64,000 bases of DNA from Apricaphanius iberus (GCA_028564705.1 JAPXFQ010000248.1:1-64000); one strand, 5' to 3'. Shown: positions 14,701 through 25,263, counted from the stretch's first letter. Notes: generated by a model from the sequence alone, not told the origin. Made by a program: numbers and translations.

Positions 14701-17700
14701 TCCGTTTGAATTCGGGGAACTCTAATTCCAGGTGAGTAAGGAACACATCCTCCACTGGATCCTTTGTCATGCTGTTGAATACAATCTAATATAAAAGAAA
14801 ACTTCATTGATAAATATCCACAGATGGTACTTTTTTCTTTCATAAAATATAAATATACACTTTAGATAAATAGCAGAAAAAAAGTATCAACATCACTACC
14901 TTTACAAAATAGATTGTGAAGTAGACAGGCTGTTGGCCACTGCGGACATAGTAAGCAATGACATCAGAGATGAATGGGTCTTTGGGTCTCTCAGGATTCA
15001 TCTCTTGCTGAAAGAGACAAAAAAAGAAAGAAAAATGAATTAACCTCATGGCACAATGTTTTTTCTTGTCACTTTAAGAGTACCAACATGCTATGAGCAT
15101 GCTATGAGTAACCCATATTTGATGTTCTTCGGCTTGTGGAGTAGATAAAGTGAGAATAAATACTTAGTTTTTATACTTGAATTTAACCCAGAGGGGTTTT
15201 GGTTACAGATCTAGGCAAGGATGTGTTTGTCTATTTTCTAGACTGTACCAGCCTTTTCCATGAATAACATTCAGGGGTTTTCTTAGCCTTCTGACACACA
15301 AACTCACTTGTATTATGACATTTGCATATTTTTTTCTCCATAAGGGTATTACTCTATTTTCTGCTTAAGAACAGACAATTGGAGCAGTTTCAACACTGCT
15401 TACAGTTCAACTTTCTATACTTGTGGTCTTGGTGAATTAAGCACATTTATTTTTCTTGCTGAAATGTCGTGAAGCAACTTCCTGTGTTTGAGCTGAAGAA
15501 AAGCACAGCTGCGATGCTGATGGAATGAAGATGGGGTAAAGCTGTGAAAGCTTTAACATTTGCATACCACATAGATGTAAGGTAAATCATATTATTGCTT
15601 TACTTGAACAAACTGTTCTTAATCAGAAGATGAACTGAAGAGTTACCCTTTGCAGATGAACACTCAAAAGTATAATAAAAAAAATCAACATGTCATACCA
15701 TTTTAGCCAGTTTGTGAATCATGCCTCCCAAACTGTTGATATTGCTGTTGTACCACGGATCCACGTTGCTCAAGTAGGAACCAAGAGTGCAGGAATCCCC
15801 CGTGTACTGATTGAGGTTTACCTACAAATAAGGAAGATGAAACTAAAAATCCCTCAAACAATAAAGAATGGTTACAATCACTACAATCATCTAGTTTAAA
15901 ACGTTCTTTTGAAAATTAGGGACTTATATTCTTGTATCCTTTTGTGAAACTACAGGACAGGAAGTGATAGTAAGAAAGGGGGCCACAACCTAACATAGCC
16001 ATTTTGAGGGCTAAATAAGATAAAATAGTGTAAAAAAATTAAAGCACTTAAAGTATGTCCTTGCAATTGGCAAGTTTAAAGTGATCAATTTCAATTAAGT
16101 TTTGATAAGATTTCATATAAAATGTAAAGTTTTTTTTCCTAGCTATTTTTTAGGTAATGATACTGTCAATAATGTAACATAACACTGGATTCAGTGGATC
16201 AAAAACAAAGCTCAGTATTTGCAAAACAAATTCATTCTGAAATGAATTTAATGGGATATTTATAGGAGTTTTCCTATCCCTGAGTGACTGGAAGAACACT
16301 GTGCTCCACCATCATCAACTACATAATAGGTATGTGTAAGAATTAGCCATGATTAGGACTTGCCCAACTCTCCCCCATGTTTCACGATCCTTGCATATTT
16401 GTTTGCTCACATGCAACTGGCTTACCGTAGTAGGTGAGATTGGTGCCTGAGCCGGGCAAACAGGAATGTAGAAGAACTGGAGACTGACTTTCATTGTAAG
16501 AAAAAGCCGCCGTGCTTCTCTCTTTCTGTAAAGGCCACAGCATAGATACATGAGAAGCTTCAGGCTTGTGTAGTTCTGACAACTGTGGTAAAGCACGTGT
16601 TGTGTTTCAGGAAGTAACATTTGCAGTCAAAGAACTTCTGTTTGTTTCTCAAGTTGAGAGCCCAAAACAGAAAAAGATTTAAGTACAGGACAAATTCTTT
16701 TATCTCTTTCTGAATGAATCTTCCGTTTAGGATTTACTTCACACCATTTAAGGTCAACAGATTACATCATATCTCTGAGGTTACATTATATCTCTGAGAT
16801 TACATGTCTCATCAGAGCTACATTTGTTCTTTAAACTAGAGCTAGCTGATACATCAACTGCTAAAGCAGAAAAAAACTTAAAACATAAACAACACTGTAT
16901 CCGTAAATTTCTTTCTTTGCAACACTTACATAGATGTACTCATGATAATCCAAATATTAGTAAATTAATTTGTTGGATCTAGAACGATCAACACATATTT
17001 CAAAAGAAATCTAATTCGGTAGTTTTAATGCATGAATAAAAACCACCCCATCACAGTGTAATAAACCAATGTAAACGATAATTAGGCTTTACCACTAGCA
17101 TTAGTATTCAGATGATTGCTTATTTAACAATGCACTAAACCACAACAGTCCAACAGCTGTAAACTCAATTGTAAAACATATTTTATATGACGCAGAGTTT
17201 CTGACCTGTAGAAGTAGTAGGCCTTTGCCAGGCGACCCACTACCCTGTCATCTCCCAAAACAACGATCTTTGCAATATAGTGTCGCTGCTGCCTGGGGAA
17301 GTGGCTCTCCATCATGTTAGCCCCAGCTCGCCTCTGCAGAGTGGCCCCTCTTCTTCCTCCCCTCCCTGCATTTCCTCCACCTGCTGCACTTGCGTGGTCC
17401 TCCAGCGTGTCTTGCATGAGCACCATACTGTCTTTGGCTGTCGGTTTCAGTTTGATGCCTCCTCGCCGTGACAGCCTACCAGAGTCTTGATCACTGGGGG
17501 AAAAGAGGAGGTCTAAAGTCACAATCCATGTTCAGATTGAGATGGGCTTTAGTGCTGCTGCAAATCTTAGAGTAAATAACTAAATGAGGAAAAGGAAACG
17601 TACAAACAAAAATGTATGGCCTGCTCTAATTTGTAGCAGGAAGAAGAAACCGTCTTCTTGCTAAAAATAACACCTCATGAGTTTTTAAAGTTGACTGGCG

Positions 17701-20700
17701 GAAAAGCATCCCCCAGGTAGACAAAACCAGAGTGGAGTTGTTTAGTCATAACGAACCTTGTCACGTTGGTTGAAAACAAATAAAGATTACTTATATATCC
17801 CAAGTGTGGTGTTGGGAAGCCAGTGTTTTGAGCCTGCTCGACAACCACATAACATTGGCACTGACCTGACCATGAACTCTTCTTTTTAGAACATTTAAAT
17901 CGAGGGCTAGAGAACAGCTGAAACTGAATCATACTATGTGTTGTTTTAAAGGGAACTTACTAATGAGGAGATATTTTTTTGGAAACACTGACTGAACTTT
18001 GGATTATTTTTTGCAGAATAAATTATTGTAGAGAAAATGTTGTATCAAGTTTAAGAACTAATGAGCCTGAAAAGTCTTGTTCTGAATATAAAACCTTGAA
18101 ATCGAAAACTATATTTGGTATATCATTGTGTAAACGTTTCTTTTTTAGGTTTGAGGATCAATAACTTTTCTTAAGCCATATTTATTCAAATTGAATAAAT
18201 ATGGCTTAAACATCCTAAGAACTAAAGGATTACTTGCAAATTGAGCGTGTATTAAGCATTTACTAGATAAATATTAAGTAAAAAAACAAAAACAACAGGA
18301 CTTACATTTTGCACTGTTCCCATGATGAACATATGCTAGGGTTGTCCAGTGAGGTCGATGGAGAGAAGTCCTTTTCAATCCCACTGTCGTTGGACATAAC
18401 AGAGAAGCGAGTCATGTCTGCCGGCATCATGGTGCAAGGTGATTCGTCCAACTCAAAGTCCTCCTGTTCTTGGCTGAAGGAGGAGAACTGCTCCGACACG
18501 CTACTGGATCGGAACCACTTGGACAACTCCCGCCCTGTTACAGCAAAACCAGAAACATAACATTCTAATTTTACGTTTCATGATGGGGGCTGGTGGGTTC
18601 ACTGGGATATGCAGTGTTTGTGGTATATTTTAAGTTATTAGGGAAAAGGGAGTGAATGCATAAAACACTTTTTAGATGTTTATAACTTAGGAAATTACAT
18701 ATGATTTTGGTTCCAGATCATAGCTATATGCTTCTTAGTGTTGGTCAATTATATGAAATCCCTATAAAATACAAGTCTCCGATTCCAACATTATGAAACA
18801 TGATGATTCTTTATAAGACTTAGCACCTTTCATTACAACATGGTATTTCAGTCAGCTGATGAATTATTCCCTTAAATTCGTAGAATTTTAAACCGGTATA
18901 AAGCATGACTTTATTACAGCAACCGTCATTTAGCTCAACACTGTTGTTTCAGTGAGAAGGCCAATAAATGCTCACACATTCTCACAGTTTGGAACAGTCA
19001 AATCGTCTCATATTCCAGTGATTTCACCCCTAGTTCCCAGGAAAAAATGAACTGATGCCATGTGCCATTAGAAAAAAAAGGGGTAGTGAGGTGCCTTAGC
19101 GTAGGTTTGTGCTTTCCGAGTGCTTTTTTTCTCTAGTTTTATAGATGTGGCATCAAATATCTTTCAACACAAGTCTCCTCTCCAGAGGGAAATGTTTCTC
19201 TATTTCCTCCTCACAGTGTTTGAAATCACTCACAGATATCCAGATCCTCCGTCCACAGGTAGAAGCTCATCTCGGGGTTAGGAACAGGGCAGTCACACAT
19301 TGGTCCTCCACACAAAGGTTCTGCAGCACACATGGAGGAAGATATAACAATAACAATTAAAACAAAGCACTATCCCACATCCTCAATTTCCCCTGTTGTT
19401 GTCCATCGTTCTGTCTTCTGACCGGAAACATCCATGTGCGGGTTCATCAGATGGGTCACTGACTTGATAACAGTGGGGGGAAGAGTGGAAATAGATAGTC
19501 GGAAATGCTAATAATACACTCAGCTGACTGAACAACTTTAGTCATGGAGGATGTCGCTATGTGTTTGATCTCTGTCAGACTTTTCATAACAAAACCATGT
19601 CTAAGGTCAAAAAAAAAAAAAGAACTTGATTACCTTAGGTGAATTGGCTGACAGTAACAACAATTATTAATACCAATATGTGAGGATTGCAGAGGATATG
19701 TTTTTCTTCTAAAAAGGCCCCTCATGGTCCACTTGAGAGTGATGATGGGGTCTTTGCAGGTGCGTGAATAAAAAAACAACAAAAATGATTCGGAAGTTTG
19801 GTTCCATATGGTCCACTCAAAAAACTCACAAAACTTGACTTTACATTATATAGCCCCTTGAACACAAATTCCTCACTATGCTTAGATGGTGCACAGACAA
19901 ACACCACCTAACACTGACAACAAAATAACTAAAAGGATAACTAAAGAACACGACTACATTTGGAACACAACCTATAATGTAAAATGGAGAGCTTCTACAA
20001 TTAACACAAACACATTTTCCATAAGTCTTTGTGGCATACAACCGTCCCTCGCGCAGCCTGCACACATAGAACATTCGACCATCGGTCGACTATAGAAAGA
20101 TTTGACAGTTCTGATTAGAATATTTAAATCCTTAGTTGGATGCACCCCTAGTTTACTTAAGAGAAAAAGTTTAGAATACAAACGTTGTAACCACTGCATT
20201 CTCTCAGATTCTATTTTTGATTTATTTATTTTATTCCAGTTACATAATCAACTGTCAAGTGCTTTGGCATCTATGGACATCTATCCAAACCAGCTAGGTA
20301 ACTGATGACTCAACAGTGTTGACAGACACGCTGCACCTTGCTTCTACGCAGCCTTATATGTCCATCACAGAGAGCTCATACCTGCATCAGAATCAGAGAC
20401 GATTTCGCTGTACAGCTGACGAAGACGGCCTATCAGTGTTCCCCCTTCACCTCTGTAGCCCTCCTCCACGTACTGCTCAAGAGTTGCCAACACTTCCTGA
20501 AAGTATGGCTCAACATCTTGACCCATGTCCTGTCACAAAACAGATAAAACCTCATGGATAAACAGAATGATGTAAAAGCTAAACTAAGCATACAGAGAGG
20601 AAGTATTCATGGTAAAGACACCAACATGTTCATATTTCTGCTACTAATTGTGTGTTGTCAGGGACGCAGCAATGAAACAGCACACCCTCAGTGAAGATGC

Positions 20701-23700
20701 TTTACTGAGGCAGAGAACTGATGTGGTCACAAGAACATATGACCTGACCTGTAAGGTTATATTTTCAAAGCAAGTAATTAGTAGGACTTGATTTTGACGG
20801 TGAGCCCTTCATAGGAAGTAGTGGAGCATGTCTTTTTATGACTACAGAACACATGACTCATAAGCTTGGGGCAATATTTTGGAACAGACAGATTCCAGCG
20901 TCAGTCTTCATTCTTTTACTCATTTTATTTGGTTGTCGATAACATCAGTAGTATTGCCATGCAACATTTTTCTTTCCATCTTTAAGACATCATCTTTCTT
21001 TACTTTTCTGAAGAAAAAAATGTTTCTGGTTTTACTTTATTTTCCAGCTGATATAACGAGTCACACTAGTGTCTGGGTTACAGCAAAATTTTAAAGAGTT
21101 TTATGACTTAAAAAGTTAGAAAAGGAAGTTGTTTCAAGCTGCAAAATCATCTAAGCAGAACAGAAATGAGTACACATAATTTCTAATATAACAGTATTGA
21201 GAAAAAGGAACTGTAAAACTTTGAAGGAAAGGGCAAAAACAAAGAACATTTACACAACGTTCAAGAGGAGAGCCTGGGATAAAAAAAATAAAAAAAATTG
21301 AAAGGTGATCTCTTAAACCACTGACCCTGAGTGCCTGAGCCAGTTTTGGACCGTGGCAGTGCTCCGGTCCTAGAGCCGCTTGTATGGTGTGTTGAACAAC
21401 GTTGCGCATGTGTTCAAGTGGACTCTGAAACCCAGCTGAAGCTGATGCAGAGACCTCAAAGTCCTGCACTATAGCAGGTATCAAGGAACCAGAGAAGACC
21501 TCCGGATCAGCCAACACAAAAACCCTACAGATCAGTTAAAACACATGGTTATAAAGTTAGTAGTATAGGAGTTCTAGAAGTAACAATTATATAGACTTCT
21601 GTTTTTTCTTTGGTAAGTCAAATATAAGATAAAAACTCACCTCTCTTGAAAAGGATAGTGCTCGTTTTTTAGCCTCTGTTCTGCGGTGATCATCCTCTGG
21701 TATATCAGACCTATTGATCAGACTAACATTTAATGACATCATGAATCTGTAACCCCTAAGCATGTCTGATGAACAGTATTTATAAGTCTCTGTACATTTC
21801 TTTTGTAAAGCAGTCACTATAAAAAGAAGTATGTATGTCTCCAAACAAATATTGCGAGTTGCAGAGCAACAGTCTGCAACATGCAGCTGTGGAGGCTCTT
21901 TGGTATAGAGGACCAAAAATGACATAATATAAAATAAAAGTAGAAATATATATATATATATTCCTATTCCTGTATTTCCTTTTCCTTATACATTTCCTTG
22001 TCTCTTCTTTTTACTTTACTTTATGCATTTCTGCCTCATTATGCAAATGGGGAGGGCTGCCCTTCTTGGTCCAACTCCTCTACTATTGGTCAATAAACAG
22101 GAAGTAGAAGGAGCCATGTGCAAACTGATTGTGTATGCCAGCAACAAGCAACTTCCTCCAAAATCTGGAGCACTAACGGGCCAGCTTCATTATCCCTGTC
22201 CGTTGCTAACTGGAGTAGCCTTTCACTCAAAACGTCGATGCGAAATATTAGCCATCAGTGACTGTATTACTTTCAGCTAAGATAGCAACGTGCCTTAATT
22301 CCTCTGCAGTCATCTGAGACATGTCTGGTAGGACTTCACTTCCTATCAAACAACAAGTTCTCCTGAAACAGCGAAAAGCCCAGGCACGCACAATCAATCT
22401 GCGCATGGATCCCGCTCCTTCCTGTTTATTGACCAATTGTATAAGAGTTGGACCAAGAAGGGCAGCCCTCTGCATTTGCAAAATGAGGCAGAAAACCATG
22501 AGGTAAAGTAAAAAGAGGAGACCAGAGAATGTAAAAATATTATTTTCTTCTCTTTTGTTTTCTTGTTTCCATGTCCATAACTTCAAGAAATTAAACCAAT
22601 AGAATTCTTTATTAAAGACTTTTTCAAACATATATATCAAGTGGAGTACTATAGCAAAGCTGTAGACCTCTGCTTGAGAAAGTAAATCTGTTGGGTTTGT
22701 ACTTGGCACTCAGACACCAATTCTGAGTGCCACACTGCCAGACAGTATACGAAAAAAAAAGGAACGTAACAAAGAATGCATGTATAATGAAAAGGAAAAA
22801 CAAAATATATTTTTTTCTTGACAAAAATGCATTTATAAAGAACAGGAAAAACAAATTATGTATTTTTATTGACAAAAATGCAAGTAATGAGAAAAATGAT
22901 AATCAAACTGTATATTTCTTCGTAAAAATGCACATGTAAGGAAAGAAACAGCAAAATATATACATTTCTGCTTTTATTTTTAATTATGTCAGTCTTGGTC
23001 CTCCATACTTTGGGCCTTGCACAATGGCTCTTGATAACTTAAGATGTCTTTTTCCAAAATATAATTTAAAGCTGGAGGCCAAAACAAGTTTCAGAGCCTA
23101 TTCACTCACTCAAAGCAGTTAGATAACAAATGCAGAAGACTCAAAGTTAGCCATTTTCAATGTAATAGGTCCCCTCTGCAGTTATTGCCTCTTTTTAAAA
23201 TGGCTAAGATTTGTTGTATAGTGACTGCCCTCTGATATGCACATGGTGTGCTGATGTCTCTGCTCATGACAAAGGTTAAAAATAAAACATTTTGAATGCT
23301 GATTTCAAATATTGTAAGTACTGAAAAGAAATCAGAATCAGATATGACTAAGATATCTGATTAATGCATCTTTAATTCGATGGTACAGCAGATTCTGTTT
23401 ATGTTTTTGAATTTGAAGCACTTAGTTCTACCACAGGTAGAATCAGGGAAAACAAAATTCTGCTATCACAATTCCACTTTTAAACAGCTGTTTTCTTAAC
23501 ATTTGACAAGTGTGAATCTAACCTTCCTTTTGGATGTGCTGCAACTAAAGTATTGATGTTGTTCTGAGCAGAATTTGATGATCAGAACTATCAGTGCTAT
23601 TTTACCGCTAAAAAGATGAGGATACCTACCTGGGATGAAACGTTCAGTTTTTATTTGTTTTGTGTAGCTTAGGCCCACAGTGCAATAAGGCTGGGGATAG

Positions 23701-25241
23701 GTCAGAAGCCTCTTACATAAGTCATACACACGTTTGTACAGCTCATCTGGGATATAGGCTGTCTGAAATGACAAAGCACGCATAAAAATCATAGGTAAAT
23801 AAGTAATAAGTATGTTTTTATGGCTCGTAAATGATAAGTAGCAGTCCTAGTGCTGAAATATGAGGAAATAAAAAATACAATGGGGTAAATGCCAACATTT
23901 TAGTTTCCAACTTCCTTGTTCGGCGTTTGTTCCAGGAATCAAAATGCATTTTTCTTACTTAGTGCTGGCTAGTGGTCTCATTGCAAAAAACACTAAACAG
24001 CATAAAAAATATAGCTGTATTAAAACAAACTGAAATCAAAATTCTCTAGCTATATAGTTTTCCTCCAATAGGAGGTCTATCTTAAAACAGAATGTTCTGC
24101 CAAACCAAATATGTTCAGTTGTTTATACATAGAACAAGGGCCATTAAGTCAAATACATACAGGGAACAAAGAAGTGTTCAAGAATGATGTAAAAAAAATA
24201 AGAACAAGGAAGTCTGGTGCAGCTTTTCAATAAAATACGGTACCTGAATGACTGCATGCATTAGTGTGTGGAGCAGAGGAATGATGGATTTGCGGGAGTC
24301 CCATCTTTCAGCCTGAAGAGAAACATGCAAAGATGACATATACATGTGACTAAAATAAATACATCAGCTTGTTGTGTTCAAAGTAACTAAAGCTTCCTTC
24401 CTCTATGAAAATACAAGCACAAGAAATTTTAGATCCCTCTAAAGTCAAACATTTTGCTGTAAATTCTGACCCAGGGCTAAGTGTTTCAGTGTAAGAAGGA
24501 ATCTGAGAGCAGTACCTTTTCAAGCTCCTTTATCAACACCCATAGCAGAGATAAACTGTTCGCGGGATTGTTTTGAACCTTTTTATGAAGCGTCCACCTC
24601 AGCATTCCTGCACACAGACACAAAATGCAAACATCAAAAAACCATGCTGACTGTGTCTTACTTGTTTCTATTATAGCACTAATCCAAGTTAGTCTCATGA
24701 CCAAAGTGAAGGCTCTATATTTTACAGGATGAATCATGCTGGCTGCACTAAATCTCTGTCCACAATGGAGAAGCTTATGAGGTGGACAAATTTAGGGAAG
24801 AAAATAAAACATACACAAAAGGTCCTCAGCAGCAATTATCCTGGCAGCATACTGTAAATTAAGTTCATATGCTGAATTCAATTTTCATTTTACTGGAATA
24901 GATTGTACCTTTGTTACACCATTCTGGGCCCTGCTGTTGGTCAGTACAACGGGGCAGCACAGCCTGGAGGCTTCGGTACAGTTCTGACTCAGGAACTGTT
25001 GGGGAGTAATCACCTGGAAAGATGACTTCGGAACAAAGGAAAAAAGTAAACTATAAAATACTTTTTATTTTTTTAGCTTTTTCCTTACAACAGATCATTT
25101 TAATTTAAAAATTGCTTGAAAGAAACATCCACATAAATAACCAAATAACATTTTTGTATCTAAGAAGGAAATAATGTTTCTGCCTAAACCTTATGATTTA
25201 CCTGTTGGCTCCATGCTGCTCGAGCTATCCCAGTGGGCCAT
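8630..25241 (-). CDS. pik3r6: PI3K gamma regulatory subunit 6 (p84/p87PIKAP), complete 20-exon coding region
   Basis: This gene encodes the p84/p87 adaptor that binds p110-gamma and sensitises it to G-beta-gamma and Ras at the plasma membrane. Twenty exons with GT/AG borders join in frame to 2373 nt (790 residues plus stop); human PIK3R6 is about 754. The exon chain is, from 5' to 3': 25241-25202, 25013-24909, 24607-24516, 24312-24244, 23762-23630, 21710-21641, 21524-21326, 20529-20382, 19320-19234, 18534-18306, 17493-17206, 16525-16426, 15821-15699, 15007-14900, 14785-14683, 14450-14389, 10682-10592, 10489-10428, 9025-8919, 8786-8630. Family landmarks seen: [11 protein letters not shown] (about residue 50), [10 protein letters not shown] (about 130), [32 protein letters not shown], and the C-terminal [10 protein letters not shown]. 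The N-terminal half should form the helical p110-gamma-binding part and the C-terminal part the G-beta-gamma-binding domain (family knowledge). The order beside pik3r5 matches the human locus. Confidence 0.95.
8919..9025 (-). CDS. pik3r6: pik3r6 coding exon 19
   Basis: The exon is 107 nt. It encodes [20 protein letters not shown] and [14 protein letters not shown], matching human TFRTNNIQIQSRDQRLLTLS and LDKDDQRTFRDVV. Confidence 0.93.
9110..10370 (-). mobile_element. Decayed Tc1-like transposon in pik3r6 intron
   Basis: The ends carry related inverted sequence (ttagaccaacacaaagcag near 9160; ttttggtctgccatgtaaaa near 10270). The interior contains the antisense of transposase segments, such as cacatcatgatgctaccaac near 10043 (antisense of a degraded GGSIM motif) and ctggaaggtgaatct near 9913. 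Many indels. The coding sense of the transposase is minus. It fills most of the intron between exons 19 and 18. Confidence 0.7.
10428..10489 (-). CDS. pik3r6: pik3r6 coding exon 18
   Basis: The exon is 62 nt, phase 0 out. It encodes [20 protein letters not shown], a diverged match to human CLNVNVTEVVKSSNLAGK. Assignment rests on the phase fit, the acceptor tttgactag and the donor gtaagt. Confidence 0.8.
10592..10682 (-). CDS. pik3r6: pik3r6 coding exon 17
   Basis: The exon is 91 nt. It encodes [20 protein letters not shown] and NAIPSSEAE, aligning with human REVTVSLRATGLILKAIPASD. Its donor (GTTCAG) is a weak match to consensus. Confidence 0.88.
11396..13015 (+). CDS. Rex3 ORF2 fragment: reverse transcriptase and C-terminal domain
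   Basis: About 540 codons are open to the TGA at 13013-13015, with no native start because the element is 5'-truncated. Reverse-transcriptase motifs are in order: [68 protein letters not shown] (catalytic ADD at about 12230) and FRYLGVLF. The C-terminus has [15 protein letters not shown] and ends [12 protein letters not shown], typical of fish Rex3. The lack of stops over 1.6 kb indicates a recent insertion. It is GC-rich compared with the surrounding intron. Confidence 0.93.
   Translation, partial: RYSIRWMEYFEDLLNPTDTPSCLEAESGDSGTDSPISGAEVAEVVKKLLGGKAPGVDEIRPEFLKALDVVGLCWLTRLCNIAWTSGAVPLDWQTGVVVPLFKKGDHRVCSNYRGITLLSLPGKVYSGVLERRVRRIVEPRIQEEQCGFRPGRGTLDQLYTLGRVLEGAWEFAQPVYMCFVDLEKAFDRVPRGVLWGVLREYGVPGPLIRAVRSLYDRCQSLVRIAGSKSDSFPVRVGLRQGCPLSPILFITFMDRISRCSQGVEGIRFGDLRIGSLLFADDVVLLASSERDLQLSLERFAAECEAAGMRISTSKSETMVLSRKRVGCSLRVGDEVLPQVEEFRYLGVLFTNEGKMEREIDGRIGRASAVMRALYRSVVVKRELSRKAKLSIYRSIYVPTLIYGHERWVVTERTRSRIQAAEMSFLRRVAGLSLRDRVRSSVIRRELRVEPLLLHIERSQLRWLGHLVRMPPGRLPGEVFRACPTGRRPRGRPRTRWRDYVSQLAWERLGIPPEELAQVAGERQVWVSLLRLLPPRPDPG
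11396..13045 (+). mobile_element. 5'-truncated Rex3 (RTE clade) LINE with 13-bp target duplication
   Basis: The insert is 1.65 kb, ends in a (GATG)n/(TGGA)n tail (13023-13045) and is flanked by a perfect 13-bp duplication, agtagtaattttg, at 11383-11395 and 13046-13058. It contains the tggcagaccggggtggtggt segment at 11670, which I recall as the target of the standard Rex3 primer. The 5' half, including the endonuclease domain, is absent, as is usual after incomplete reverse transcription. It lies antisense to pik3r6 in the intron between exons 17 and 16. Confidence 0.93.
13059..14388. other. Rest of pik3r6 intron 16; no gene seen
   Basis: AT-rich intron. The part near 13870-13990 (actacttttacttttgtac, then aagtacttttttacttttat) resembles the tandem acttttactt repeat common in teleost genomes. 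No coding signal. Confidence 0.4.
14389..14450 (-). CDS. pik3r6: pik3r6 coding exon 16
   Basis: The exon is 62 nt. It encodes [20 protein letters not shown] and is followed by a 3.7-kb intron that carries the Rex3 insertion. Of two nearby AG sites, the first was chosen because only it keeps the phase with exon 15. Confidence 0.85.
14683..14785 (-). CDS. pik3r6: pik3r6 coding exon 15
   Basis: The exon is 103 nt. It encodes [20 protein letters not shown], matching human SQDPTEDIFLIELKVKI. Confidence 0.94.
14900..15007 (-). CDS. pik3r6: pik3r6 coding exon 14
   Basis: The exon is 108 nt (36 codons), phase 0 on both sides. It encodes [20 protein letters not shown] and FTIYFVK, matching human DPFILDVITYYIRMGTQPIY. 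Confidence 0.96.
15699..15821 (-). CDS. pik3r6: pik3r6 coding exon 13
   Basis: The exon is 123 nt (41 codons), phase 0 on both sides. It encodes [19 protein letters not shown] and GMIHKLAKM, matching human LATFLGRVDPWYQSNVNTL and AIHKLAEM. Confidence 0.96.
16426..16525 (-). CDS. pik3r6: pik3r6 coding exon 12
   Basis: The exon is 100 nt, phase 0 out. It encodes [20 protein letters not shown] and ends PISPTT, matching human RKRETQKFCLTPRLSLQLYYI. Confidence 0.94.
17206..17493 (-). CDS. pik3r6: pik3r6 coding exon 11
   Basis: The exon is 288 nt. A basic and Gly-rich linker ([21 protein letters not shown]) leads into [20 protein letters not shown], matching human ARVLVLGDDRMLGRLAQAY. Confidence 0.96.
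18171..18209. repeat. Perfect 19-bp inverted repeat with 1-nt spacer
   Basis: ttaagccatatttattcaa at 18171-18189 is followed, after a single a, by its exact reverse complement at 18191-18209. It lies in the pik3r6 intron between exons 11 and 10 and would form a tight cruciform or RNA hairpin. Confidence 0.9.
18306..18534 (-). CDS. pik3r6: pik3r6 coding exon 10
   Basis: The exon is 229 nt, entered with two bases of a Trp codon. It encodes a Ser/Glu-rich linker that includes [19 protein letters not shown], the fish counterpart of human RVSVLSTDSGIERDLPT. Confidence 0.95.
19234..19320 (-). CDS. pik3r6: pik3r6 coding exon 9
   Basis: The exon is 87 nt with split codons at both ends. It encodes [18 protein letters not shown], matching human IPLPSPYITFHLWTGEE. 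Confidence 0.93.
20382..20529 (-). CDS. pik3r6: pik3r6 coding exon 8
   Basis: The exon is 148 nt. It encodes [19 protein letters not shown] and [17 protein letters not shown], aligning with human LEHYFHAVVAALEQM and VERLEEIYCSLLG. Confidence 0.94.
21326..21524 (-). CDS. pik3r6: pik3r6 coding exon 7
   Basis: The exon is 199 nt. It encodes [14 protein letters not shown], then [14 protein letters not shown] and GPKLAQALR, matching human LFVDPELVSASV and MRHVVSHALQAALG. The donor follows AGG in phase 0. Confidence 0.95.
21641..21710 (-). CDS. pik3r6: pik3r6 coding exon 6
   Basis: The exon is 70 nt with two split codons. It encodes [20 protein letters not shown], matching human LYQRMVIAEQNLTNELYPYQ. 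Confidence 0.95.
21988..22533. mobile_element. MITE with inverted arms of about 150 bp, pik3r6 intron 6
   Basis: The left arm (acatttccttgtctc ... ttctgcctcattatgcaaat ... ggtcaataaacaggaag) pairs with the right arm (cttcctgtttattgacc ... atttgcaaaatgaggcagaa ... gagaccagagaatgt). The arms are about 150 bp and diverged by several indels; the centre is about 240 bp. Open frames inside it are not genes. The superfamily is not clear; no obvious duplication was found. Confidence 0.75.
22534..23629. other. Rest of pik3r6 intron; no gene seen
   Basis: AT-rich. Four loosely repeated units near 22770-22940 share aaaaatgca with gacaaaaa/gtaaaaa-type flanks, a decayed short tandem array of about 55-60 bp period. 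Confidence 0.4.
23630..23762 (-). CDS. pik3r6: pik3r6 coding exon 5
   Basis: The exon is 133 nt, phase 0 in and one base out. It encodes [19 protein letters not shown] and [20 protein letters not shown], matching human ITEELYQRIYAFCTRLLTLPTPYCTVAL in part. Confidence 0.95.
24244..24312 (-). CDS. pik3r6: pik3r6 coding exon 4
   Basis: The exon is 69 nt (23 codons), phase 0 on both sides. It encodes [15 protein letters not shown], equivalent to human VIIPLLHTVMYVL. Confidence 0.93.
24516..24607 (-). CDS. pik3r6: pik3r6 coding exon 3
   Basis: The exon is 92 nt and ends on a codon border. It encodes [17 protein letters not shown] and WVLIKELEK, matching the conserved human MWRWSLHKKVQRNP region. 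Confidence 0.94.
24909..25013 (-). CDS. pik3r6: pik3r6 coding exon 2
   Basis: The exon is 105 nt, entered with two bases of a split Gly codon and left with one. It encodes [15 protein letters not shown], which aligns with the human N-terminal segment ELQRSVQAVLREL. Confidence 0.9.
25202..25241 (-). CDS. pik3r6: pik3r6 coding exon 1 (start codon)
   Basis: The exon begins at the ATG at 25241 and reads [13 protein letters not shown] plus one base. The donor is gtaaat. A polypyrimidine tract and AG end at 25278, so the exon probably starts at 25277 with about 36 nt of leader. This implies at least one further upstream non-coding exon. Confidence 0.85.
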
Positions 25242-25263
25242 GATGTTCAGGTCTCACGCACAT
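25225..25263 (-). promoter_or_regulatory. Upstream ORF overlapping the pik3r6 start codon
   Basis: An ATG at 25263 in the inferred leader opens a 12-codon frame that ends at TAG (25227-25225). It overlaps the main ATG (25241) in another frame. If the leader begins at 25277 as the splice acceptor suggests, ribosomes meet this ATG first, which could lower pik3r6 translation. Confidence 0.4.

Noticed and set aside
22023..22709. Open frames of 85 and 153 codons near 22.0-22.7 kb
   Set aside because: They run through the arms of a MITE, and no residue pattern is conserved.
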